Origin: Kaistella palustris DSM 21579
GTDB taxonomy: Bacteria > Bacteroidota > Bacteroidia > Flavobacteriales > Weeksellaceae
Length of the DNA: 64,000 bases
Assembly: GCF_000422265.1 (NCBI RefSeq)
Contig: NZ_AULL01000012.1
Coordinates: forward strand, 124,001-188,000
Direction: 5' to 3'
This document shows, piece by piece, positions 8,463 to 15,942 of the stretch (position 1 is the first letter of the stretch; each line of letters opens with the position of its first letter). The notes below the pieces were generated by a model. That model saw only the letters and a program-made list of their open reading frames with translations, was not told where the DNA came from and searched no databases. The translations under genes were made by a program, and so were the position numbers.

Positions 8463-9029
8463 ATGAAAATTTTGTTTAGCCATAAAAAAGATGATCTGCT
8501 AAGCCGCCTGCAAAAACAAGATGCTGCTGCGCAGAAACTCTTTTATGAACAAAATGTAAAGCGATTCTTAAGTGTGAGCAAAAGCTATGTCAGCGATATT
8601 TATCAGGCTGAAGATTGTGTAATCAAAGCATTTTGCAAGATTTTTAAAAGTATCGAAACTTTTCGAAGTGAAGGAAACCTGGAAGGTTGGGCGAGAAAAA
8701 TCGTGGTGAACGAATGTCTTAATTTTATTAAAAGCCACAAAACGGTTTTCTATATTGATGACATTAATCCTTCTGTTTTGGAAGATTTTCATGACGAAAT
8801 CACCGACTTTGATTTTAATGCGCAGGAACTTTTGGATCAGCTTCCCGATGCGTACCGAATGGTCTTTAACCTCTACTTCATTGAAGGTTGCCCACATCAG
8901 GAGATTTCCGAAATACTCGGCATTTCCTTAGCTGTAAGTAAAACACAACTGTTTCGTGCCAAAGAAAAACTGAGGAAAATCTATTTTCAGCAACAGAAAA
9001 ACTTGAGAAATGAATACTCCGGAATATAA
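8463..9029 (+). CDS. RNA polymerase sigma factor, ECF (sigma-70 family)
   Basis: A 188-residue alternative sigma factor. Region 2 (about 25-90) contains YEQNVKRFLSVSKSYVSDIYQAEDCVIKAFCKIF and the GNLEGWARKIVVNECLNF helix; region 4 (about 135-185) contains LPDAYRMVFNLYFIEGCPHQEISEILGISLAVSKTQLFRAKEKLR, a standard -35-binding helix-turn-helix. An upstream TTG at 8409 is possible, but the ATG at 8463 gives the usual ECF length. A near-consensus -7 element (TTTATTTG) lies at 8404. The next gene overlaps by 20 bases and looks like its membrane anti-sigma partner, so the pair probably senses envelope state. Confidence 0.92.
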   Translation: MKILFSHKKDDLLSRLQKQDAAAQKLFYEQNVKRFLSVSKSYVSDIYQAEDCVIKAFCKIFKSIETFRSEGNLEGWARKIVVNECLNFIKSHKTVFYIDDINPSVLEDFHDEITDFDFNAQELLDQLPDAYRMVFNLYFIEGCPHQEISEILGISLAVSKTQLFRAKEKLRKIYFQQQKNLRNEYSGI

Positions 9030-9627
9030 TTTTGAACAAGAGATAAAAAAGCAGATCGACGCGCGGGAAATTACTCCGGCCAGAGATTTGTGGGCTGAAA
9101 TTGAAAGTCAAATTAAAGATGATAAACCGGCAAAACCAAAGATCAACGGGTTTTTAGTTGCGGCAGGGATCGCTTTACTTTTCAGTCTAGGGTTTATTTT
9201 CATTAATAATAACAATGAAACTCCTGAACCACAAATCGTAGAACTGAAAAATTTGTCGGAAGATGTGCCCGCGGAAAAAGCAGCCATTCCAAAAATATCG
9301 GTTTTGAAACCTGCGGAAATGCAGGCGCTTCCATCGAAAAAAAGTGTGGAAGTTTATTCCCCGGAGTTGCGCTTTCAAAAAAATAAAAATATCGCCGTAA
9401 AGAACGCATTTCCATTAGAAAATGAAAAACAGAATACTGATTTGCCTGCAATTAAAGATGACGTGTCTCCGCAGGTTATCGCCTTCGCAGACTCCGCTAA
9501 GACTGCACCGAAAAGAAAACGGTTTGTGGATCCTGCAACCTTACTGTTCTCAGTGGAGCACAAAGATGTGATCGAAAAAACAAAAGATGGAAGCAACGTG
9601 GCCACCATTGACCTGAATTCTAAATAA
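9010..9627 (+). CDS. Probable membrane anti-sigma factor-like protein
   Basis: The 205-residue product starts inside the sigma factor gene (20-base overlap), which suggests translational coupling. Residues 1-42 are cytoplasmic and acidic/basic mixed (EQEIKKQIDAREITPARDLWAEIESQIKD), residues 46-64 form one transmembrane helix (GFLVAAGIALLFSLGFIFI), and the rest is a low-complexity periplasmic region rich in Lys, Pro and Ala. This topology and position are those of anti-sigma factors in Bacteroidota, but there is no recognisable FecR or zinc-binding (HxxxCxxC) motif, so the role is inferred from context. Confidence 0.6.
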   Translation: MNTPEYNFEQEIKKQIDAREITPARDLWAEIESQIKDDKPAKPKINGFLVAAGIALLFSLGFIFINNNNETPEPQIVELKNLSEDVPAEKAAIPKISVLKPAEMQALPSKKSVEVYSPELRFQKNKNIAVKNAFPLENEKQNTDLPAIKDDVSPQVIAFADSAKTAPKRKRFVDPATLLFSVEHKDVIEKTKDGSNVATIDLNSK

Positions 9628-9655
9628 GCCCATTAAACATTTAAAAACCAATAAT

Positions 9656-10690
9656 ATGATCAACAAAATTATCATGTCGGGATTCGTATGCCTGCTCTGT
9701 TCCGCTATTTCTGCGCAGAACATTAACATCAATCTTCAGTCCAGGGAAAATACAGAGGTAAGTCCCCTTGTAAAAGAAAAAGTGGAGGAATATGCCGCTA
9801 AAATCAATGTGATCATTCAGGAAGAAAAAAGAATGATGGAAGCCGAGCTCGCAGTTCTGCAAGCCAAGCACCCTGCACAAAATGATTTTGAGACGCAAAA
9901 AGCCGCGATCGCCGACCGGTATTCAGAAAAGATTGATGCACGTATTGAAGCCTTGGGGTTTGATCTGGATTCTGTAATTCAAAAGCAGGTGCGCTACTCA
10001 CTCCTGAATTCCGATGCGAAATCTGATGAAGAAATAAAAGCCAATCTGCTGAAAAAATTTCAGGCTACAAAGAATCTTACCGGCTACTTTTCCTACGGAA
10101 TCATGATGCTCACAAACAACCTGCCCGACAACGTTCTTGACGAAAACATCGGCTACAGCAATAACCTGGAATTCGGGCTTAAATATAATTATCAGTTCAG
10201 CAGAACCAGCGCGTGGGGTTTCACTTCAGGAATTGGATTTTCCTGGCGAACGGTTCGATTGGAAAATAATAAGATCTTTGCAAAAGATCCCATTTTAGAT
10301 GTAAATGTGGTTGATTACGGCGGCAATACCAGCAAAAGCAAACTGAGAACGGGCTATCTCATGGTTCCCGTGGGTTTGCAGTATAATTTTTCGAAAATTA
10401 AAAACGCCGGCATGGATATTCAATACAGAAGCTATTCCGACGGATTTAGGATAGCTGCGCAAATGTACGGCGGTGTAAAAATGTCATCGAATAATATCGT
10501 ACGCGGTAACGGCGATGATTACAGGCATCGTGAAAATTTTCAGGTTAATCCTTTTATTTACGGCGCGCAGCTTACTTTTTCTTATAATGACCTGAGCCTT
10601 TTTGTAAAGAAAGATTTCAGCAATTTCTTTGAGAAAGGTGCATTCAATAATGATAAGGCGCTCGTCATTGGTCTGGCGCTGGGTTTATAA
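9656..10690 (+). CDS. Outer membrane beta-barrel protein with N-terminal coiled coil
   Basis: A 344-residue secreted protein: signal peptide ending CSAISA|Q at 20-21, a charged helical stretch (about 35-75, VKEKVEEYAAKINVIIQEEKR), and then a C-terminal part with alternating beta strands (FGLKYNYQF, WGFTSGIGFSW, GYLMVPVGLQYNF, FIYGAQLTFSYND) ending in hydrophobic LVIGLALGL. This is the pattern of the small outer-membrane barrel (OMP_b-brl-like) group. It lies 28 bases after the anti-sigma-like gene and is probably cotranscribed, so it may be a target or sensor of the sigma system. Function unknown. Confidence 0.7.
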   Translation: MINKIIMSGFVCLLCSAISAQNININLQSRENTEVSPLVKEKVEEYAAKINVIIQEEKRMMEAELAVLQAKHPAQNDFETQKAAIADRYSEKIDARIEALGFDLDSVIQKQVRYSLLNSDAKSDEEIKANLLKKFQATKNLTGYFSYGIMMLTNNLPDNVLDENIGYSNNLEFGLKYNYQFSRTSAWGFTSGIGFSWRTVRLENNKIFAKDPILDVNVVDYGGNTSKSKLRTGYLMVPVGLQYNFSKIKNAGMDIQYRSYSDGFRIAAQMYGGVKMSSNNIVRGNGDDYRHRENFQVNPFIYGAQLTFSYNDLSLFVKKDFSNFFEKGAFNNDKALVIGLALGL

Positions 10691-10721
10691 ATTTATAACA
10701 GCAATTCATATCAACAAAAAA

Positions 10722-10745
10722 CTCTGGGAATTCTCCAGAGTTTTT
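10722..10745 (+). terminator. Terminator between the barrel gene and fumC
   Basis: CTCTGG and CCAGAG pair around a 7-base loop and are followed by five T residues. It lies in the convergent gap before fumC. Confidence 0.7.
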
Positions 10746-10791
10746 GCATTTAAAAGTCTATTTTTTATCGTCTATTATCTAAAAGTCCAGA

Positions 10792-12174
10792 CTAAACCAT
10801 ATCTTCAGGTTTCACCCACTCATCAAACTGTTCCGCAGTTAAAAGACCCAGATTGATGGCTTCTTCTTTTAAAGTGGTGCCGTTTTTGTGAGCGGTTTTC
10901 GCAATTTTCGCGGCATTTTCATAACCGATGTGTGTGTTCAGTGCAGTTACCAGCATCAAAGATTTCTCAACAAGTTCTTTAATTCTCGGCTCATTCGGTT
11001 CAATTCCCACCGCGCAGTGATCATTAAAGGAAATACAGGCGTCACCCAGCAATTGGGCAGACTGCAGAAAATTGTAGGCCATCACCGGCTTGTACACATT
11101 AAGTTCGAAATTGCCCTGGGTTCCGGCAAATGAAATGGTGGTGTCATTACCCAAAACCTGCGCGCAAACCATGGTTAATGCTTCGTTTTGTGTAGGATTT
11201 ACTTTTCCCGGCATGATTGATGAACCCGGTTCATTTTCAGGAATATGAATTTCGCCGATTCCCGATCTTGGTCCCGAGGCCAGGAAACGAATGTCCTGTG
11301 CGATCTTATAAAGTGCCACCGCCAACTGTTTCAGTGCGCCGTGCGCCTCAACGATCGCGTCGTGGGCAGCCAAAGCTTCAAATTTATTCGGTGCTGTTTC
11401 AAACGGAAGTCCCGTAAATTCGGAGATATATTTTGCCACTAAAACATCGTATCCTTTTGGAGTATTCAGACCGGTTCCAACTGCAGTTCCGCCCAAAGCG
11501 ATTTCCTGTAAATGGTCTAATGTATTGCTGATCGCCTTCATAGCGTAATCCAGCTGCGCCACATATCCGGAGAATTCCTGGCCTAAGGTTAAAGGCGTTG
11601 CATCCATCAAATGCGTTCTTCCGATTTTCACCACATTTTTGAAGCTTTCGGCTTTCTCATGCAGTGTATTTCTCAGGATTTCAACCGCCGGCAAAGTATG
11701 TTCCACGACTTTTTTATACGCCGCGATATGCATCGCTGTAGGATAAGTGTCGTTTGAACTTTGGGATTTATTTACATCATCGTTGGGATGAATTTCTGAT
11801 TTTTCGCCGAGGGTTCCGCCGTTGTTTACGTGCGCTCTGTTAGAAACCACTTCATTTACGTTCATATTCGACTGCGTGCCCGAACCGGTTTGCCAGATCA
11901 CAAGCGGGAACTGGTCATTCAGCTTACCTTCCAAAATTTCATCGCAGACTTTGGCGATCATATCTCTTTTATCGACAGACAAAACGCCAAGTTCAGCATT
12001 GGTATAAGCGGCAGCTTTTTTCAGATAGGCAAAAGCTTCAATAATTTCGTGTGGCATAGAGGCTTCGGGCCCGATTTTAAAATTATTTCTGGAACGTTCG
12101 GTTTGCGCGCCCCAAAATTTATCGGCAGGAACCTGCACATCGCCCATCGTGTCTTTTTCTGTTCTGTAATTCAT
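10792..12174 (-). CDS. fumC: Class II fumarate hydratase
   Basis: FumC interconverts fumarate and L-malate in the TCA cycle without an iron-sulphur cluster. The 460-residue protein has the expected length and the three conserved regions of the fumarase/aspartase superfamily: [10 protein letters not shown] (96-105), [10 protein letters not shown] with His188, and the flexible signature loop [10 protein letters not shown] (318-327) holding the catalytic serine. It is transcribed alone, convergent with the barrel gene. Aconitase, another TCA enzyme, is at 53811 in this window. Confidence 0.97.
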   Translation of the reverse strand: MNYRTEKDTMGDVQVPADKFWGAQTERSRNNFKIGPEASMPHEIIEAFAYLKKAAAYTNAELGVLSVDKRDMIAKVCDEILEGKLNDQFPLVIWQTGSGTQSNMNVNEVVSNRAHVNNGGTLGEKSEIHPNDDVNKSQSSNDTYPTAMHIAAYKKVVEHTLPAVEILRNTLHEKAESFKNVVKIGRTHLMDATPLTLGQEFSGYVAQLDYAMKAISNTLDHLQEIALGGTAVGTGLNTPKGYDVLVAKYISEFTGLPFETAPNKFEALAAHDAIVEAHGALKQLAVALYKIAQDIRFLASGPRSGIGEIHIPENEPGSSIMPGKVNPTQNEALTMVCAQVLGNDTTISFAGTQGNFELNVYKPVMAYNFLQSAQLLGDACISFNDHCAVGIEPNEPRIKELVEKSLMLVTALNTHIGYENAAKIAKTAHKNGTTLKEEAINLGLLTAEQFDEWVKPEDMV

Positions 12175-12648
12175 TTTTAGTGATGTTTTTTTGAAGATAT
12201 AAAGTTACGAATATTCAGACTTATGAAGAAATAGCCTAAACAGTCATCCCGGCTTTAACCAAATGTATTTTTTAAGCCGATTTGAAGCCGTGCATGTCCC
12301 AAAAATCTGAACGCTTACTAAGCGATACGTTTACCGGAAATGTCCTGGGAGCCACCGAAATGAATAAAAAAGACAAATCGCTACTTCAAAAAGTTCGTTC
12401 CGCGCAAAACAGATTTAGACAGGAAATGGCAAACAATAAATTACCGGTATTCTTGCACTGCCAAACACAAATAAAAAAACAAGGATTTTGATTCCGTTTT
12501 TATATCGGAGATCTTACGTGATTTTATAGATCCTACAAGCTGCAGAATAAACAGTAATACTTTAAATCCGCAATCCAGGAATCCAATTTAAAATCACTTT
12601 AAATAATAAAATCCGGCGCAAAACTTTTGCACTCACCAGAATTTATCC
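12175..12648. other. Non-coding stretch upstream of fumC and the small membrane protein gene
   Basis: About 470 bases without a convincing gene. It holds CGGCTT at 12250-12255 that can pair with AAGCCG at 12274-12279, and AAGCCG again at 12285. A 65-codon frame on the plus strand (ATG at 12294, stop near 12491) is lysine- and glutamine-rich, matches nothing I know and has no promoter motif; I do not call it a gene. fumC should be driven from the right-hand-side of fumC in this gap, but no full TAnnTTTG is seen there. Confidence 0.5.
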
Positions 12649-12656
12649 TATTTTTG
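12626..12656 (+). promoter_or_regulatory. Promoter (-33 TTTG, -7 TATTTTTG) for the 95-residue membrane protein
   Basis: TTTG at 12626-12629 and TATTTTTG at 12649-12656 are separated by 19 bases, which fits the flavobacterial promoter consensus. The gene starts 17 bases downstream. Confidence 0.7.
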
Positions 12657-12672
12657 CCTAAAATCTATTACA

Positions 12673-12960
12673 ATGATGCTGTTATCATCTTTCTGGCCAT
12701 TTTACCAGTTCCTGTGGACCGTGTATTTCGTAATCATGTTCCTTGTCGGTTTCTGGTGTATTTTCATGTTCTTCGGTTATATTATTCCGATTTGGCTTAC
12801 TTTAGGTTTAGCCGAATATTTTGGGAAAACAAAACCGTTTGATCCCGAAGATGTGCGCAGAAAGCTCGTTACAGAGCAGGAAGGTGTAGAACTGATCTTC
12901 AGCGACCCGAAAGGTTCCGGTCCGTTTCTTCACAGCCACGACACTCACGGTCATCACTAG
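12673..12960 (+). CDS. Small membrane protein with histidine-rich tail (unknown function)
   Basis: A 95-residue protein I do not recognise. Residues 5-58 are very hydrophobic and aromatic (two transmembrane segments, around LWTVYFVIMFLVGFWCIFMFFGYIIPIWLTLGL with a helix break), followed by a soluble tail with FDPEDVRRKLVTEQEGVELIF and ending HSHDTHGHH. Five of the last nine residues are histidines, which could bind a metal. It has its own good promoter and a strong terminator, so it is probably a real single-gene unit. Confidence 0.72.
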   Translation: MMLLSSFWPFYQFLWTVYFVIMFLVGFWCIFMFFGYIIPIWLTLGLAEYFGKTKPFDPEDVRRKLVTEQEGVELIFSDPKGSGPFLHSHDTHGHH

Positions 12961-13025
12961 GTGATGTCATTGCGCTCCCACATTAATCCCGGGAAACGCA
13001 ATCACAAAGCAAAACGCTATATATG

Positions 13026-13056
13026 AATCAGTTCTTTCAGGAGCTGATTTTTTTTT
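13026..13056 (+). terminator. Rho-independent terminator after the small membrane protein
   Basis: A 9-bp stem (AATCAGTTC with GAGCTGATT, one G-T pair) with loop TTTCAG is followed by nine T residues. Confidence 0.88.
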
Positions 13057-13099
13057 GATGATTTCAGAAAGGTTCAGGACTTTTCAGGAGCACCAATCG

Positions 13100-13235
13100 T
13101 CGTTTCTCTGCCGCAGAGCCGGCCCGCTTTCCGTTACAATTCCTCCCCGCTGTGGCGGGTCCGGGATTTTCACTTTAATCGGGGCTATAATCTCAGGTAT
13201 CGTTTCCCCGACAGGCAAAGCACCGCGTTTTCTAG
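13100..13235. repeat. GC-rich structured intergenic element, possible dispersed repeat
   Basis: This stretch is clearly richer in G+C than its surroundings. It holds a hairpin CTCTG-CCG-CAGAG (13106-13118) and a larger one at 13138-13168 with AATTCC/GGGATT outer and CCCGC/GCGGG inner stems around a TGTG loop. The wording resembles intergenic repeat units I recall from Chryseobacterium genomes, but only one copy is in this window, so repetition cannot be shown here. Confidence 0.5.
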
Positions 13236-13277
13236 CTAGTTCATTTTTATTTATCTTTGCACACTTAATTTTTTTAA

Positions 13278-14363
13278 ATGTCAAAGTCCCTCATTCCTAA
13301 GCTCGAAGCCATTAAACAAAGATATAATGAAGTTGCCGACCTCATTATACAGCCCGATATTATTTCTGATCAGAAGAAATATTCCGCGCTGAATAAGGAG
13401 TACAGCGATCTCGGGAAGATCGTGGCGGTTTTCGACCAGTATCAGCAGGCCTTAACTTCGATCGAAGAATCGGATGAGATTATAGCGGACGGATCCGATA
13501 AGGAGTTCGTGGAAATGGCAAAAGCAGAAAAAAATGAGGCGCTGGAAAAAATCCCGGGTTTAGAGGAACAGCTAAAAGTACTTCTGATCCCCAAAGATCC
13601 TGCAGATGATAAAAATGTGATCGTGGAGCTTCGTGCGGGAACAGGTGGAGATGAAGCCGCAATATTTGTCGAAGATGTGTACCGTGCCTATGCCATGTAC
13701 TTCAAATCCAAAGGGTGGAAACACGAAATTACCGATGCCAACGAAGCGAGCAAAGGATATAAAGAGCTTATTTTAAAAGTTGAAGGCGACGGCGTGTACG
13801 GAATTATGAAATTTGAGTCCGGCGTGCACCGCGTGCAGCGCGTACCCGAAACCGAATCTCAGGGCCGTGTGCATACTTCTGCCATTACAGTTGCAGTTCT
13901 GCCCGAGGCTGAAGAAGTCGATTTCGAACTGAATCCCGCAGATATTGAAATGCAGACCTCACGCTCCGGCGGTGCCGGTGGGCAAAACGTAAATAAAGTT
14001 GAAACCAAGGTTCAGCTTACGCACAAACCTTCGGGAATGGTTGTCGTCTGTCAGCAGGCGCGCTCGCAGTTGGCAAACCGTGAATTGGCCATGGAAATGC
14101 TTCGAACAAAATTATACGATATCGAACTGCAGAAAGCGGTTGGCGATGTGGCAGCCCAAAGAAAATCAATGGTTTCAACGGGAGACCGTTCGGCGAAAAT
14201 TAAAACCTACAACTATCCGCAAGGCCGCGTTACCGATCACCGCGTAAATAAATCCATGTACAATCTGGATGCATATATGAATGGCGACCTGCAGGAAATG
14301 ATCGATGCCGTAATAATGGCAGAGAACGCCGAAAAAATGAAAGGCGAGGAAGACAATTATTAA
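13278..14363 (+). CDS. prfA: Peptide chain release factor 1
   Basis: RF1 ends translation at UAA and UAG codons. The 361-residue length is normal. The GGQ catalytic loop is at 234-236 inside [11 protein letters not shown], and the stop-codon-reading tripeptide is P190-E191-T192 in [10 protein letters not shown], a PxT motif as in RF1 rather than the SPF of RF2. The N-terminal helical domain (1-110) and the [10 protein letters not shown] core are complete. The gene stands between two terminators and is followed by a lipoprotein gene after 55 bases. Confidence 0.97.
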   Translation: MSKSLIPKLEAIKQRYNEVADLIIQPDIISDQKKYSALNKEYSDLGKIVAVFDQYQQALTSIEESDEIIADGSDKEFVEMAKAEKNEALEKIPGLEEQLKVLLIPKDPADDKNVIVELRAGTGGDEAAIFVEDVYRAYAMYFKSKGWKHEITDANEASKGYKELILKVEGDGVYGIMKFESGVHRVQRVPETESQGRVHTSAITVAVLPEAEEVDFELNPADIEMQTSRSGGAGGQNVNKVETKVQLTHKPSGMVVVCQQARSQLANRELAMEMLRTKLYDIELQKAVGDVAAQRKSMVSTGDRSAKIKTYNYPQGRVTDHRVNKSMYNLDAYMNGDLQEMIDAVIMAENAEKMKGEEDNY

Positions 14364-14418
14364 ATTAAGATAAAATTAATATATTTACAAAAATTTAACA
14401 ATTAAAAATATTTGTATT

Positions 14419-14703
14419 ATGAAAAAAACAATTTTTATTCTTGGAGCGGTTGCTGCTTTTGCACTTACGTCTTGTAAAAAAACTGAAACTGTAAGTACCG
14501 ACGGAACTGCAGATTCTACTGCTTCAGTTGTAGTGGTAGATAATGATTCTATGCCAATCACTACAGATTCTACTGTTAATGCTGTTGACAATTCTGCAGA
14601 GAAAGCGGTTGATGCGACAGGTGATGCAATTAAGGAAGGTGCTGATAAAGTAAAAGATGCTGCCCACGATGCTACCGATGGCGATGGCGACATCACAAAA
14701 TAA
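14419..14703 (+). CDS. Small lipoprotein, Thr/Ala/Asp-rich (unknown function)
   Basis: A 94-residue predicted lipoprotein: signal KTIFILGAVAAFA and lipobox LTSC, giving Cys18, then a low-complexity chain rich in Thr, Ser, Asp, Val and Ala (STDGTADSTASVVVVDND and DATGDAIKEGADKVKDAAHDATDGDGD). The second half forms an amphipathic helix of the kind found in stress-related periplasmic helical repeats. No known domain. A terminator follows at once, so it is probably an abundant single-gene transcript. Confidence 0.75.
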   Translation: MKKTIFILGAVAAFALTSCKKTETVSTDGTADSTASVVVVDNDSMPITTDSTVNAVDNSAEKAVDATGDAIKEGADKVKDAAHDATDGDGDITK

Positions 14704-14725
14704 ATAAACGCAAGTTTTTTGAGTT

Positions 14726-14752
14726 AAAACCCGCATCTGTTGCGGGTTTTCT
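14726..14752 (+). terminator. Rho-independent terminator after the small lipoprotein
   Basis: A perfect 10-bp stem AAAACCCGCA/TGCGGGTTTT closes loop TCTGT. It can work on both strands for the convergent AI-2E-type gene. Confidence 0.88.
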
Positions 14753-14761
14753 GTTGTAGAA

Positions 14762-15871
14762 TTATTCTTTTTCTTCCAAAGTGATCTTTTTGGTGATCTT
14801 ATATTTCCTGCGCGGTTTGCCGGCACGTCTTTCTTCGCCGAGCAGCCTTCCCCAGGGTTCCATACCTTGCGTGCGTTCAAAGATTATCTTTAGAATTGCC
14901 AGAAAAGGAATACTTAAAAACATGCCCGCGATTCCCCACAATTCTTCACCTACCAAAAGGCCAATAAACGAAAAGAGTGCGTTGATCTTAACTTTGGAAC
15001 CAACAACCAGCGGAAGTGTAATATTCGCATCCACTGCGTGGATTGCTATATAGCCAAACAGGACGAACAGCGTATGGTTGCCACCCGTCGCAAAGGAGAT
15101 CAGACAGGCGATCAGGCCGGAGAAAATGATCCCGATATAAGGAATCACATTGAGTAAACCCGTTAAAACGCCCAGTAATATTGCATATTTTACACCCAGA
15201 ACGCTGAGCAGAATGGTTGTAAGAATGCTCACGATCACAACCTGTATGAAGATGCCCGAAATATAATTCTTAATGATTTTCTGGATTTCCAGAATTCCCT
15301 CATTTACCTTTGCAAAATGCTTTTCATTAAAAATAGAAACGATAAAACTGTAAAGTGTGCGGCGGTAATTTAAAAGAAAGATAAAAAATAAAGCACTGAA
15401 TACAAAAAAAGCCAGCGTGCTCGAGAACATCGTTACCGTAAAACCCAGTATAAGTGCGGTAGACGAAAGCAGTTTTTCCAGACCCTGATTGATATAACTC
15501 ATCTGCCGGTCGAAATTCACATGGAATGTCCGGGACACCCAAAGCTGAAGTTCATTAAACGATTTCGAGAGCTGTGCCTTCAGCACAGGAAAATCATTGG
15601 CAAATTCACTGAGTTGAGAACTGAAGAAGTAGATCAGCCCCGACAAAACGATCAGCATCACAAACAAAGCAGAAAATGTGGAGATGGTGCGCGAGAATTT
15701 CAACTTCCTTTCGAGAAAATTTGCAAACGGCACAAACAGCAGCGCCATTAGAAATGCAAAAAAGAGCGGTGCCAGAACCGTTTTACCCAACTTTGCCAAA
15801 AAACCAATCGCAACAATACTTACGAGGATCAGTGCAAACCGAACAACAAAAGGTAGTTTTATTTCATTCAT
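14762..15871 (-). CDS. AI-2E family transporter (UPF0118 permease)
   Basis: A 369-residue inner-membrane protein with the layout of the AI-2E transporter family: two N-terminal helix pairs (VRFALILVSIVAIGFLAKLGKTVLAPLFFAFLMALLFVPFANFLERKL), a soluble middle part (about 85-145) and a C-terminal block with PYIGIIFSGLIACLISF and AIHAVDANITLPLVVGSKVKINAL, the typical family signature. Members export various small molecules, and some act as Na+/H+ antiporters; the substrate here cannot be told. A TTG at 15904 would add 11 residues; the ATG at 15871 (MNEIKLP) fits better. The last 20 residues are strongly basic. Confidence 0.88.
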   Translation of the reverse strand: MNEIKLPFVVRFALILVSIVAIGFLAKLGKTVLAPLFFAFLMALLFVPFANFLERKLKFSRTISTFSALFVMLIVLSGLIYFFSSQLSEFANDFPVLKAQLSKSFNELQLWVSRTFHVNFDRQMSYINQGLEKLLSSTALILGFTVTMFSSTLAFFVFSALFFIFLLNYRRTLYSFIVSIFNEKHFAKVNEGILEIQKIIKNYISGIFIQVVIVSILTTILLSVLGVKYAILLGVLTGLLNVIPYIGIIFSGLIACLISFATGGNHTLFVLFGYIAIHAVDANITLPLVVGSKVKINALFSFIGLLVGEELWGIAGMFLSIPFLAILKIIFERTQGMEPWGRLLGEERRAGKPRRKYKITKKITLEEKE

Positions 15872-15906
15872 AAAACAAAGAAACGATAAAAATGTTTTTG
15901 CCAAAA

Positions 15907-15934
15907 AAAACGTTTCAGCAATATGAAACGTTTT
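15907..15934 (-). terminator. Terminator between lon and the AI-2E-type gene
   Basis: An 11-bp perfect inverted repeat AAAACGTTTCA/TGAAACGTTTT with a 6-base loop lies just after the lon stop codon. On the minus strand it is followed by a T run, so it ends the lon transcript. Confidence 0.85.
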
Positions 15935-15942
15935 AGGAGATT

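Noticed and set aside
12294-12491. 65-codon frame in the fumC upstream gap
   Set aside because: It has no -7 element, no recognisable family and a composition of Lys, Gln and Asn that fits AT-rich non-coding DNA; I only mention it in the gap entry.
13084-13284. 66-codon minus-strand frame upstream of prfA
   Set aside because: It overlaps the GC-rich hairpin element and the prfA start; the protein looks like a translation of the repeat, with no start context.
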